Shown: positions 34,362 through 47,500 of the stretch, piece by piece
Layout: every line of letters begins with the position of its first letter
Position numbering within the stretch: position 1 is the stretch's first letter
Source: Onchocerca lupi
Taxonomy: Eukaryota; Nematoda; Chromadorea; Rhabditida; Onchocercidae
Reading direction: 5' to 3'
NCBI GenBank assembly: GCA_028564675.1
Contig: JAOVVO010000275.1
Location: 1-64,000 of the forward strand
Length of the DNA stretch: 64,000 nt
Position numbers and translations under genes: made by a program
Notes under the pieces: generated by a model
What the model was told of the DNA's origin: nothing
Databases searched by the model: none
Seen by the model: the letters and a program-made list of their open reading frames with translations, nothing else

Positions 34362-37268
34362 CTAACTTTTGGATATACTTTGCAGACGAATTTTTGGATA
34401 CGGTGCAAATAAACTCAATTCGTAATTGGCAGTTTGCTGTGAATCGGCCCCATGTACCAAATTACGTGTATCAGAAAGTGCAAAACGAGCCCGTAAAGAT
34501 GAACCATTCTGCGATTGCAATGTTCGCAACATTTTTGATGGCCCCATCAATGCACGCCATCGTTCAATTGCACTACCTGTTGCACATCCAAGTTTCATCA
34601 CTATCACTGGTCCACTGAATTTACAATATTTCAAATCATTATATTTACCATTTCTGATTTTCTTCAGATTTATGATATCAATTATTAAATCCATCTATTC
34701 AATGAATAATCTACTAATGATCCTATTAAGCATATTGAAAAGACTTTATGCAACTCGCATGCAATGAAATCCTTTTAATATGCTTGAAGCTCATCTTACT
34801 ACATATTACTTATCGATGATATTCAAGACAAACTTAATGGCTATAAATTTATGAATAGGCATCTCATAAAATATTTTAAAACGCGGTGCAATTGCTACCG
34901 CAAATGATATATTTCAGCATCCATAAAGATTTAATTTTTGGTTATAACAAAAAACTTCGTCACGTTCTAATTGTGTTGTGAAAATTGCTATTGTCAACAA
35001 TATTGTGTAAACTGCACATTTGCTACTGTTCAAACAAAAGTCTTTTTTCATTTTTTCTTCTCTTTTCTTATTTACTAGCCTCAAGTTTCAACATTCTTCT
35101 ATTTTAATCACTTACCTTATGATATGCTGAATGAGTCGCTCATAGAAAAATTTTTCTGCAATACAGATTGTTACCCATGCAAAGATTTTAAAAAAAAGAA
35201 AAAAATTATTCGCAGGGAAAAATACAGAAAAAAATCTGTTAATTTTTATTTTCTATATCACTTTCAAACAAAAAAAAAAAAACTTTTAATTGGAGCGTAT
35301 AACAATTAACATTTAAAAATGGCTTCATAAATAGATTCAATTAAATTTAATTCCTCATTTGATTCAGTAAAACTGCGAAGAACTACCTATGTTTAGCTCT
35401 TGATTCATCACTTTCACAGGTTCTCATGTTTTAATAATAGTCTCTTATGCCATATACTCCATTCATTGTTTTAAATAAACTTCTAAGTTTCAAGATAAGA
35501 ACTGAAACATACTTCTTTTTTTTTCTCAAATATAATGAAAAAAAATAAGAAAAAATTAATATCATTTAAAATCAGGATTAAGTATGAGTGGAAATACAAA
35601 AAGTTGTTATGAAGCTAATGAAGAACTAAAATTTAGATTGGAGCAAACGTAATAAGCGCTAAAGCAGAAGAAAATTTAAACATAATGAGACGATAACAAT
35701 AACAGATAGGTTTGCACTTGGTTAGTTTGTGTACTGGAATTATCTTAAATGAAGATATCATTCATTATGGATTTTCTAATCGATTATATCGACTCAAGCA
35801 AATCAGATAGTAATATATAACATAAAAGCAAATGATCATGACTGAATTACGAAAAGTGAGTAAAAATGCACTTCTGCGAATGGTTTGTCGTTAATAATTC
35901 TAAATCAACAGCCGCTTTTCCAGAAAGCATCATAGAGACTATCAATAACCAATAAAATTTTAATTACCTAATCTCATTATCTTTTTTTCCGTATCTTCAG
36001 TAATTTATTAACCAAATTGCCAATTAGTTTCTTACTAACTACCAAAGAGACTTAGTCAAATTCTCTCATCCCTAATTCTAAATATATTTAGAATATGAGA
36101 AGTGGGGCTGGAAAGTTTTCGGATTGCAAAGATATTGCTAGGATTAAAGTGATATAAAATAGTGAATATAGCACCATGAATACAATGCCAAGATTTTCAA
36201 ACTATTTGAAAGTGATGCTGTGGTCAGCAAAACTATAGAAGTTTTATATATTTATCATAATTTTGGTTTTAAGATTTGCTTTTTAGGATTTTAACATCAT
36301 TATTTATTAATCTTAGCAGTAATTATTGCCAATTTCAGAAGTTAAAATCATTCTTCAATCCTATCATTTCTACCTATTCAGTCTCATAACAATTCTTCTA
36401 TTTTAAATTCTGTCTTACAAAATGTAAGTAACTGATGGAAATATCTCAATTAATTAATACCTCAGCAATCACCTAATACTCTCCTAAGCTCTTTTTTTTT
36501 AATTTACTGCTATTTTACAAAGAATACAAATACTTGATTTAAAATATCATTAGAGATCATAAAACAGCTTACCTTCATGCACTGAATATAGTCTTTCAGC
36601 AATATCTCTACTCATACATATCCTTTTTGCTCCTATAATTTCGAGGTCATGAGCCAAAATCTCATCCCAAATAATCTAAAGAAATATAAAGTAAGAGCAT
36701 TACTGCAATAATAGACATTTGAAAAAGAATATATTTGCTTACTCCATTAAGTTTATTTAAAGTTTTAATTATTTTGTGAATTATAAAAAAAATTAAATTT
36801 TAAAAAGTGTGTGTGGCTGAATTTCAAAATGCAAAAGGCTTTTTTCTTCCCTTAAAATCATACGACTGAGGCGAAAATAATAGTTTTCAATTTCTGAATT
36901 TTTAGAAGATCTGCAACTTAGAACTGACAAAATATACCATAAGGACTTTTATTTGACAAAAAAATTCTCGAGAATTTCAGTAGTTTCATCGTAAATTTCA
37001 ATAATTACTCAGTAATTTGCTGAATTTTACGATGTCAAAAATTTTCGAGTTAAACTCAAAAAGAATGAATATCACATTCCTTCTTCTTCTTTTCCCAATT
37101 TTAGGAAATCAAATAGAATAAATGTTAATAAGGAAAAGGATTATTTCAATATTCGAACATCCGGTATCGATAAAAAATAATAGTGAAGAGAAGAAAAAAA
37201 TAAACCTTGGTAATATGTGGTATTGCGACAGCTTCCGGTTTTATCATTGCAAAGGTTGTTGAAAGCAT
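34362..37268 (-). CDS. Nucleoside diphosphate kinase, NME6-like
   Basis: Four exons on the minus strand, in transcript order 37206-37268, 36573-36675, 35116-35155 and 34362-34614, join in frame to 152 residues, the usual size of a single-domain NDPK. The enzyme transfers the gamma phosphate of ATP to nucleoside diphosphates through a phospho-histidine. Visible signatures are FAMIKPEAVA (family ALIKPDAV) near residue 6, the HEEKFFYERLIQHI segment, SGPVIVMKL, WRALMGP, SLRARFALSDTRN, and the active site NLVHGADS with catalytic His at about 123. WRxLMGP and the DTRN/HGxD wording are closest to the NME6 group, but the long NME6 C-terminal extension is absent. A stop precedes the first ATG in frame. 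The 40-nt third exon is unusually small. It is divergent from the DHHC gene and convergent with grainyhead. Confidence 0.92.
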
Positions 37269-38310
37269 TATTTTACAGTTCTTCTTTATCTATTGTCCTC
37301 CAATTTCAATTTCATCAATCGGAAATTTTCCACGAAAATAGAGCCCAAATCCAGCCTTCGAAATATAGAAACGAAAAACTTTCTGCTGATACCAGAAAAC
37401 AAAACAGAATCTTTACATCACTTCTTAGCAATCATTTTGGTTCACTTACATTGTCTGAAATCTCGATTCGTCGCAGAAAAAAAAAAGCCCTGAAATTGCA
37501 AAATCTCGGAAATACGGAAAACCGAAATCTCAGAACTACACCTCTAAACGATTCCGCGGTCCGTGAATTACCAACCTCGTAAAGGATGGAATGATGGATG
37601 TTTGTGGTTGAAAAGCAAAAGTTGGAATGGTCGGTCATGCTATACAATTTCTTTAAGCATTCTCGGTGCATTTTCTTCTCTACTAGTTTCCTAACTTGAA
37701 CATTTCTTTTTTTCTCGAAATCAGCTCCTACCATATTTTTTCTCACCAAAACTATTTCCCGCGACACCGCGGTCTTTACATTGTTTGTATTATTATTGTT
37801 TTTTTTTTTTTTTTTTTTTTGAAAGATAAAACATCAGAATTAACGACTGTTGATATTTGACAAAGCAACTATTTCCTCATTGTATCGTATTTGAAGTGAT
37901 GCATGATATAAGCATATCTTCTGTTATATATTTGTGTAAATTAACATAAAAATGTTTCAATAAGCCATATCTGTAATCAGTTATCACAGTATCTATTAGC
38001 AACTTTCCGATTTAATCGATCAGAGTTATGCTCATGCATTGGAATATTTCAAAATATTAAGTAGATTATTGCTCTGAATAACAAAAATGTTAATGTTGTC
38101 GAAAATTTATTGCATTAGTCTGTTTGGATTTTTTCTTTATTTTGAAATTCCAAAAGAAAAGTGGAATTTATTTTTATAGGTAAAGAATAATGTATGGTTA
38201 TAGAAGGGATGATTTTTATGCTCCTTTGCATTGCTCATTTCATGAAATTGCACTGTTTTGAAATTGACTACAGAAGACAGACATCATTATTGTCACCTTA
38301 TTGTCACCTT
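37269..38310. promoter_or_regulatory. Divergent intergenic region (NDPK / DHHC)
   Basis: About 1 kb between the starts of two divergently transcribed genes, somewhat less AT-rich at 37450-37780. CCGCGGTC occurs at 37554 and again at 37767, which is unusual in this CpG-poor window. A shared promoter is inferred from orientation; no core promoter element was identified. Apparent frames on both strands here look like noise. Confidence 0.35.
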
Positions 38311-38325
38311 ATGAAACAGAACCAG
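38194..38325 (+). other. Candidate first exon of the DHHC gene
   Basis: This frame runs 44 codons from an ATG at 38194 to a phase-0 donor (ACCAG|GTTTAT), matching the phase-0 acceptor of the next DHHC exon at 38738. A later ATG at 38311 would give a five-residue start (MKQNQ). The upstream part is hydrophobic and not conserved as far as I know, so the shorter start may be right. An 11-bp word is duplicated in tandem at about 38289-38310. Confidence 0.3.
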
Positions 38326-38737
38326 GTTTATTGCTTTAAAAAATTTAAGTGTTTTTCAAAGCTTAAAATTTTCGCGGAATTTGAATTTTTTTTTTTTTTT
38401 TTTTTTGTATAGTCAAACTATTTGATGATGATTTTTATGGAGAAAGATTTTTCATAATAAAAGAGGAAATGAATTAATATTTTCTTTTTGTGTCATTATT
38501 TCTTTCTAATGATATTCTGTTAATAATACTTATGTTAATCGTCGGCGAATATGGCCAATATAGCCAACAAAATTATCATCCATCAGATCATTCCATCTAA
38601 TTCATCAAAATTTCTGAATTGTCGATTGTATGAAGGTTGATAGCTTGAGAATTTACAATAATTAAAAGTGAGAATGAGAAAAATTTTTGACGTAAACAAT
38701 TTAGAAGCTAAATTTATTGTTCATAATTACAAAACAG

Positions 38738-41700
38738 GGAAATATCCAAAGAGGACCTTTGGATGGATTAGGCTTGGAATGTGAAAGAAATGAATTACCA
38801 ACGGCTAAGATTGGAACGCGTAAATGGCGATATCATCGTGGACGGAATCAATTTTGGTGTGATGGTCGCATCATTATGGCACGACAAAGTTCCATCTTTC
38901 TCTTCACTTTGATGGTTATCATTGGAACGATGGGTCTATTTTTCGTCTTTGAGTTAGTTTTTTGGCTTCAATTTTTGACCTAATTGAGACAGATATGAGG
39001 AAGACAAGGAGAGGATGGACGGTTGGAAGGATATAAGGACTGAAAAATCTAAAAGGCTTAAGAGAATAAAAACATTATTTATAAAGACTGAAAAAACCTA
39101 GAAGGTTTAAGAGAATGAAAATATTGTTATTTTATATGATTGGCTTTCACACTTCTTGATTTTTCAAAATATTTTTTCCAACTTTAGCTGTTACAGCATC
39201 TTTAAGTACATTTTTATGTACTTTCATTTTTTTTTTTTAAGAAAAGAATAACTGCAGTTTTAAAAGATGATTAATGAGAGGTTTTATCTATAGAAGATAA
39301 CCTATATTTTTTACTTGTGTCATACTTTAATAATTACTCCATGTATTGCTAGCCTTTTTCTTTTTGTTTTTTGATGTATAACTTATGATATAACAAAGCT
39401 TATAACACAGTAATTCAAATCGAATGCAGTTCGGAAATTTAATAATAGATGTGATTCATTGTTTGTTGTTTATTTCATCGATTTTAATATAATTATATTA
39501 CAGTGCACCATATCTATTTTGGAACGTCTCACCGGCTCTTCCAGTAGTTGCAGGATTATTATTATGCCTTGTGCTAATTAATTTATTCAAAACATCATTT
39601 TCTGATCCAGGCATACTACCTAAGGCCACAAATTTGGAAGCTATTGAGCTTGATCGACAAAATGTTGCAGGTGGTTTTCTTTGAAATTTTTAAACATAGT
39701 AGCCTTCTTTTGATTAATAATAATTACTCGAACATTGTTTGTTCTATTCTCTTGTCAGCTTGAGTTGTCCGAATTGCTCACCTGTAGTTGCAAATGTCTT
39801 AAATATTTTTCCTGCTAAACCGTCTTCTAATATCTGTATTCTTTTGGACTCCTCAGCACAGTGAGTGAATTTGAAAAACATCATATTATTTTTTCATTTG
39901 CATAATGAAATCTATGATTTTTAGTGGTGCTGTTTCAATTGTTTAAGACAGTCTATAGTTTCCTCTGTTCAGTTAGATTTCGATAAGTTCTTTCTAACTA
40001 AAGTTTTATTGTTTATTATTCGAATAATAAGGAAGTCTTAATTTCGAATTGCCATTGATCCGCGATCATAAGTATTTTTCATTCTACTTTGACAGAACAT
40101 CCTTCAGAAAGCAGTTGTTTATCGGAATCAGTTCGAACACCATCACGAACCAAAGCAGTACGTATCAACGGGCAACTTATTAAATTGAAATATTGCTTTA
40201 CTTGTCGATTATTTCGTCCACCCCGTTCTTCTCATTGTTCTGTATGCGACAACTGCATCTTAAACTTCGACCATCATTGCTAGTTTATCACTGAATCTTT
40301 TTCAAAACTAAAAAAATTGAAATTCATGCTACTTTTTTGGAAATAAAAACCAGATATTGTATTGATAATAAACTGAAAGGATTGAAGATAAAAATTAGTT
40401 AAATTTCTGAGCAGAAAATATCATAGCAATATTCTTTTAAAACTTTTAAAATTATCATGACATATAATTTCGTTTTTTAAAATACCGTATTGATTTTTGA
40501 GTTTAGAATTTTTATTGCAGGACAAATAATTCATTTTACAGGTCCATGGGTCGGCAATTGTGTTGGAAAACGAAATTATCGACACTTTTATTTTTTTATT
40601 GTATCTCTTACCATGCTGACTCTATTTATATTTGCATGTGTTTGTCTTCATTTGGTCATTTGTAAGTTTTTGATTTATATGTTTCCATCTTATCATTTGT
40701 AAGTTTTCAACGTCTCTGAAAAGATAAATTATCATTTAAAAGATAATTCAGTGATCTTACAATTGCTGGAATAAAAACTGCAGTAATATTTTGACGAAAT
40801 ATTTTTATTTAACTTTCGTTTGAATCATTCTTTAATTTCAGTATGTCTCATATTTTCTCCAAATATATCTTGCTTTCTTTTCTTATTACGTATATCGTTT
40901 TTAAAGCAGCTGCACTTCGTAGTGGGAGACAGTTTTATAACTAAATGTCAAATTATGTTCATTTTTGCACTGTTTTTATGTAAGATCAAAAAAAAAATTC
41001 ATCCGAGAGAACTAAGATCTCTTTTCCTCTCTACTACATGCATTGATCATGAGTCGCGTAGTTCAATTTCTCGTCTACATTACTGTTTTTTTAGATTGGA
41101 GTAAAGTATTCCAAAATATTGTATTATCATATTTTAAACTTCTTGATATTCAGGTCAGATTTTGTGGGAGAAAGTTGTAGATTTCTAAATACAGGTATTT
41201 TACGTAGAATAGCAGATGTTGTAATTGAATTTATTTACTGATTTCTTGAAAGTTTTATGTAAATCTTGCCGATTTTTTCCAGTGTAACTTTTATTTATTT
41301 TTTTTTATAGTTAACAATACGTGTATCTTTTATTTATTGCAGTGTCACAAAGGGAAAATGCTTTTTTGGGTGCAGTAGGACAAAGCCCTATATCGCTTAT
41401 AATTGCTTTAATATGTTTTTTCTCCATTTGGTCAATATTTGGTCTTTCCGGTTTTCATACATATCTGCTATTTACGAATCAGACAACAAACGAAGATATC
41501 AAAGGAACATTTAATTCCAAACGGTTACCACATATACATAATCCATATACTACTGGTTCTATATTTTCCAATTGTTTTCGAACATTGTGTGCTCCAGAAC
41601 CTCCAAGGTTTGTATTTATCTTCACTTAATCTTGTTATCACAATTGAACTGCTTGTGATAAAATAAAATCTCTTTATATATATATCATCCATCATTCAGA

Positions 41701-42170
41701 TTAATAATACGGAAGTGCTGGAAGAAAGCTAAGATCATGCAAGTGACATATTTGAAAGGTCTTCCCTTTGCAGTGATTAGATGAATTTTAAATTCGTTGA
41801 GAATTTTTGAAAACTAATTGTCGTATTAACTTTTCTGTTTCTGTTTTAGTTCGAAAATTTCTGAGAAGTCAGAAATGCTCAAATTAAAAGGGAACAAAAA
41901 AAGTTAATTTTATTAAAAGTCAAAAATTTTACTTGTTTTTCAAATTGCAAAAATGGTCCACTAACATTTGTTCTTGTAATGATGTTCTGATATAGAACTG
42001 ATATAGATTATGCTTGGTTTGCGAAAATATTTTTCCAGTAGAGAATGGTAATTTTTTTTAGTTTGATTGACCGAAGAGGTATTGTTGAACCTGAACCGAT
42101 TGTAATAGTGAAGAACTATGGTACAACTAAAGGCTTAGAGCGACGATCATACGAAATTGTTTTAGGGTGA
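38738..42170 (+). CDS. DHHC palmitoyltransferase (ZDHHC9/14/18-like), 5' end uncertain
   Basis: Exons 38738-38952, 39504-39670, 40096-40278, 40542-40661, 41343-41607 and 42062-42170 give 352 residues; the true start lies upstream. The product is a four-pass membrane S-acyltransferase of Golgi/ER or plasma membrane. Order: RKWRYHRGRNQFWCDGRI, TM1 (about 50-71), TM2 (about 80-100), the FSDPGILP motif, the Cys-rich domain starting KYCFTCRLFRPPRSSHC, the catalytic DHHC ending at about residue 189, PWVGNCVGKRNYRHFY, TM3, TM4 (FFSIWSIFGLSGFHTYL), then TTNEDIKG, the family's TTxE motif. FVF-DAPYL, FSDPGILP and the WRYHRGRN start are typical of the ZDHHC9/14/18 branch. The intron at 40279-40541 has a GC donor and splits the catalytic Cys codon. 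An AATAAA lies at 42387. Confidence 0.93.
40279..40541 (+). other. GC-AG intron inside the DHHC catalytic Cys codon
   Basis: Exon 3 must end after the T of the Cys codon because the next exon begins GT CCA TGG GTC after TTTTACAG. The donor is therefore GCTAGT rather than GT. Intron retention would read His-His-Cys-stop (TGC TAG), giving a protein cut exactly at the active site. Confidence 0.75.
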
Positions 42171-44570
42171 TTGAAGTTTTTTTTTTTTTTTCATTTGCTG
42201 AAAATCTGGCTGAAGATGTGTTTCGTGCCAAGAAAAAACAAAGAATTGCTACGTTTCTTTTTTCATTCAGTTTCCTCCCGATTGAAGAGAAGATTACAGT
42301 CGTTTTGAAATATGTCGATATGTTTGTTTATTTTTGATAAATTTAGTGATTTTAGAATCCAGATAAATGAAATAGAAAGTTCATTAAATAAATAAGAAAA
42401 TAAGTCGAGACGGCTCACTAAAGAAAGAAAAAAATCTTATCTGACAATATATGCCTCGTCAGCATGCATATACTGATTATAATCTTAAAATTTACTGAAA
42501 CTCCTTTTTTGAGGATCTTTTTTTTTTCTTTTTAAATCATTTCCCAATCAGTTATTCTGCATATTTGTTTGTTCTAACTGTTTAGTATGGCTAACTTTCA
42601 TCTTCACTTTCCTCTGACTTATGCTTGGTAATTTTGCAATTATAAAATAAAGGATATTCATTTCAGAAAAAATTCGATGCACAGTTAATGGCTATTTCTT
42701 TCGCGCTGTCACATATCGTTCTTGTGCGATAATCTTTTTTAGTTATGTTTTTTGTTGATTTATTATGAAATTAAACTCTCGGCCAGCTTTGATTTTTTAT
42801 GAAATTTTTATATTTATTAAAAAAAAAAAAAAAAGAAAAAAAAGAGGAAGTTGTGGGATTTTTCTGACTAATAATTTCTGTTAAGAATAGATTTGTTATA
42901 TTTTTCGCTTCACTACCGGTTTCCTGAGATTTCTCAATATGAATCACTGTATGGTCTTTGATTTTCTTTTCAGTATCAGCTTCGATCAGTACTTTTGGAC
43001 ATATTTGCAGTGCCATTTTTATGTAAAATCAGTTTTTTCGCAATAAAAATTCTACTTTCATTTATGTGTTCCATTACAGTAGTTCAATATTAGTTCATAG
43101 TGGTGTGTGAGAAATGATCACTAGATAGTCTTTAAATGTGTTAGGAAATATATCCAAGAAGTAGGACATTAATCAAGAAATAAGTTGAAATGGTCAAGAC
43201 AGCTTATACGATAAAAAATAAAAAGCAAGAAATTAGACAGCCAACTGTTCATTAAGTTTCTTGGCTGACAATAGTTATTGAAAATCCATGACGGTAAGTG
43301 AAAAAAAAAGAACTCAAAAACACGCTGCTGCGCAAGGAAAATGCATTACAGTTGCTGTTGTGTTCGCAATTTGTACTGAAACCATCGATCTTTTAGCTAT
43401 TTGTATCCAAACCCTCGTCATTCTGCCGATCTTTTTTCTTGAACCCGATAAGACGTGTGAAATTATGATGATAAATTGTTTGCATAAGATTATATTGATG
43501 AAAGATTTCGGGAAAAATAATTCAGATTAATAGGGAACAATCAGCGAATGGATGATGAATGAGAATGTGTGGATAGAGATTGAGGATATAATTTTAATTT
43601 TAATTCAATATTATAAGATTTTTCTAATAATTATTATAGAGTAATAGGGTTTCGGAGAGTTAAAGTCCGAAAAGGATTGTTGAATTTTGCTTGTAGGGAT
43701 CGTTAGTTTTGTGTCAAAACCTTAAAATTTGATCAATTAAATCTCAGAAAGTTTGAATTGCAACATACCAAATAATTCAGTTGGATTAACCGGTATATTT
43801 CAATTCAGTCCCGCAATATATCCTTAAATTTTGAAAAATATCTTCAATTTCAATGTCTATATACTTCATTTAATCAGATTTTGAAAAATTTACCAATTTA
43901 TCATATTGTTATGAAAACAAATTTTTCGAAAGCGGTAATTCCTGCTAGAAAAAAAAGTATTTATTAAAGGGGGAATAGTTACAAACAATTATTCGAGAAT
44001 ATCCAAATAACTTATCATTGAGTATTCTTTCCTTTGTTGCTCGTAGAAATGAGACTGTTGCTTGATTGTTGATTGTCGTGTTGATTCAAGTCAACTATTA
44101 GTGTGGTCTTGTGGAATACTGTTCTAGAGAACACTGGTGCTCGTTGACCAACTTGTAGAATAAGATGCTTCTACTCCAAAATCCGAACCATTTAAATCCT
44201 TACGAGGCTTCTCCTCCTCCCCTGATATCCAATGTATTGTCTCTTGATTGATCAACCTCCTCCTGTTTCCTTATTAGTCCGAGCATTTTGGCGGCAATCG
44301 AACATATTTATCCTTTGCTATGAAATATGTTTCCCCTTTTGGTGATGAATCTGATTACCGTTTTAGCTGGAAACATGTTTGTCTCTTTGTTTAGTGTTTT
44401 GGAAGCAAACATGTTTACCATCTTGTTGGTCCATTTGAAACTAAGCGCTTCTTGAACTTCACCACCGCTTGTTTATATTAATTTTCGAATTTTTCTAACA
44501 CACGCTGTTTATGAAGGCTTAAAATTGATAATTGCGATAGATTTATAATTTAAATATTTTTTGGGAAATA
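42171..44570. other. Spacer between DHHC and TIM44 genes
   Basis: No clear gene was found. Two frames of about 80 codons (42771-43016 minus and 43288-43530 plus) have mixed composition but no recognised domain or splice context. From about 43910 to 44480 the sequence is distinctly less AT-rich than its surroundings. Confidence 0.5.
43909..44420. mobile_element. Possible solo-LTR or other element remnant
   Basis: A block of about 0.5 kb of less AT-rich DNA starts TGTTATGAAAACAAATTTTT. It contains a TATTTATTAAAG TATA-like word near 43960, CT-rich runs, and two copies of the palindrome AAACATGTTT at 44371 and 44407. No coding part, second copy or target duplication was seen, so the call is tentative. 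Confidence 0.2.
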
Positions 44571-47500
44571 ATGAAACATATAACGCGATCTTCTCGAATA
44601 TTGTGGAATTTGCAACGACAACGGAATATGCTGAAATTTGCTCCGGATATTGTTATTACTCCCATCCTAACGTCACCAACTACTTATTCACTATTTGAGG
44701 TCTTTTTTTTTTTCAATTCTTAGAATTTCATATTTCAATTTCCTTTTAAAATCTAATCTATTTTGGCTTAGATGAGCAATTTTGTAATGACCTTAATACA
44801 TCCCCAAATATGATACTTTGATATTAATTAAACTATAAGTTCCGAAATTTGTTCCAAATGCAGTTTGTCGGTCTAATGAGCACACAACTGTGATAGCGTA
44901 AAACGTGGTCAAAAATTACGGGAATTGATTTTTTTTTTTTTTTTGATATTGAATTATATTTTTTTATGCCTTATCAAAACTAATTTATTTCTTTTTTTTT
45001 CTTTTTTCAAGTGTAAGCAATCATTTCAATCAGTTCGGTATTTCTCACAACAAGGACAGCATCATTCAAGGCCTAGAAATTTCTTGAGAAATTTATTAGA
45101 TAATATACGAGAAGAATTTGAAAAAAATAAAGAATTGCAGGTGAGTTTTTTTCTTTTTTTCATCCTTTATAATTCGAAATTGTTAAAATTCATGGTGGAA
45201 AAAGCAGATAAAAGTAAAAAATTGATAAAATAATATCAATTTAATAACTTCACAAAAAATAATGCATTATCCTCATTTCATCACTATAGTGTTAACCATC
45301 ATATGACGTGGAATGAAATAATAAAAAAATGTTAAATCTCCGATTTATATTTTATAATGAAATTATAAAACCTTTTTTCAATCACGGTTATGACAAGTAC
45401 GATATTTTAGCTCAGTTAATCGACTGGCCATTTGTGACAGAATTATTTATTGACATTGTCAAATATGTCGGTTTAATTTATTCTTGTTTAAGTTGTTGGT
45501 AAGTTATCGATGTATTGATTATGTTTTTCATGCTTGCCATCCTTTTTTTTCTAGGATAATAGGCGACAATTAGATGAAAGATTAAGAAGTTTAAATGACA
45601 GCGAAGCTCTAAAAGAAGCCAGAAGGAAATTCGTGAGTTCTATTTTCTTCATAAAGTTGTTTTTTGGCGATATCTTTTTAGAAAATGCATCATTATTCGC
45701 GACGAATTTTTAACCTGTTTATTTGCAATTGAATGATGGATTAATGATTGAATTCATTGAATATTTTAGGAATTAATTGAAAGAGAGACTTTGAAAAGTT
45801 CGCAAATTATTCAGAATAAGATCAACGAAATCCATGATCATATATCAAATGTAAGTTGAGTTTTTTAAAAATTTTGCCACTTTTCACTAAGCAAAGTCTT
45901 ATGATAATGAATTTTTTGGCTTTTGCCAAGTAAGCAAATATATATATATATATATATACTTTTTATTTTTTTTCTTCTTTATTAAAATAAAGACAATAAA
46001 GGAAAAAAAATATACAAGATAAACCGCTCTGTCTGCTGGAGGTTATTTTTTTTATAACATAAAGGCTTTTATACTGATAGCGGACATTTTTTCTTATCGG
46101 ATGTAATCAAAATAAGATCGTTTGACAAGAAAAGTATCTTTTAAAACTCTGATTGCTGTTATCTATAGATGATACTGGAAGTGCAAAAAACAGAAGCAGG
46201 GAAAAAGCTTTCTCTGGCTGCGGAAGAAGTACTGAAACAGGCGAAGATTGCTGCAGAAATGATTGAGAAAGCGGCAGAACAAGTTGGGGACAACCAATTA
46301 TATCAGAGTGTTAGTTCGGTAAGTCCATGAAATATTTATACAAAATTCATTTCTTATAATTTTAATTTACATGAATCAATACGAGCATTTGATTTTTTTC
46401 TTGAAATTGACAACATTGGAAAGTATGTAGACATAGCGAGGCATATATATTAAAAGCTTCATAGAAGTGGAACAGATATTTTGATTTGTCGACCGATGAA
46501 AATCAGGTGGCTTGAATCTCTGGAAGATTTTTCACCATTTGGGTCAGAATGATTGATAATTGAATCATGAGCTTTTTTTGAGGCGTCAGTACTAATACTC
46601 TCTGACATGTCAATATAGAATATTCTTCTGATCAGATGTTATCAGCCATCAGAATATTTTTGTCACAAAATTAATTTGATTTAAAAAATTTACAGTCAGT
46701 AAAAATGATCAAGAACGAAGTTGACAGTATTGTCGATGTCCGAATGTATACTCGACCAGGTTATATTCCTTCTTGTTTGATAATGGTTATGCTTTCTGTT
46801 TTATAATTTTCTTTCAAGAAATTGTCTTTATGAATCTGGAGAGCTCATCGAATATGCCGTTTATTTTTTGAAAAGTATTTATGCTATTTCAATTTCTGAG
46901 AAATATTTCAGATCAATTAAGAATGCGCTCTGCAGCCTTTTCCACTTGTACTGATCGGATTGTAGAAGCTAATCCGTGAGTATCATTTTCATCAATTAAA
47001 GACATTATTGATTTCGATTATCGTTTTTCATAGTGCTTGGTATAAGTTGAAGCATCATTTCATGTAATCGTGATTTATGTTAAGAATAATCCTAGAAGTG
47101 CTGATTTTTCCCGTATGGGAAAAAAAACTTCCTAAATAAATACAGTGCCTTTCAGAATAGACTGAATAGCGAAATGCAAAAAATAATAATCACAATTTCT
47201 TGAGTTTTCTTTGTTATTGAGAAAAGTCTCATGTCGAAAGAAGCAAAATTTTTCATGTCTTTTATCTTTTTTTACAATTATAAATAAATTTCTATAGAAA
47301 TGCAACTGGTGTAGAGCTTCATAAAGAATCCAAGTGGTATGCCGGATGGAAAACTTTCTCAGAAAATAATATTTATTATAACAGTATGTTTGATGTGCAT
47401 TTTTAATAAATTTTAAATTGTTACAATTTGGTTTTAAATTGTTAAAATTTTAAAATTATCAAAAGATTTACTTCTTAATCTCTTATGTGGGGAAATTCAG

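Noticed and set aside
34394..34767. Plus-strand frames of 74-113 codons
   Set aside because: Antisense shadows of the last NDPK exon, whose minus-strand translation carries the family motifs.
37217..37767. Overlapping frames of 121 and 111 codons
   Set aside because: They cover the NDPK start exon and the divergent spacer; composition and lack of motifs suggest chance.
38542..38633. Alternative first exon for the DHHC gene starting with an ATG near 38550
   Set aside because: Its only donor is in phase 1, whereas the next DHHC exon needs phase 0.
42171..44570. DHHC and TIM44 as an operon
   Set aside because: Same strand, but 2.4 kb apart with no spliced-leader evidence; this cannot be supported from sequence.
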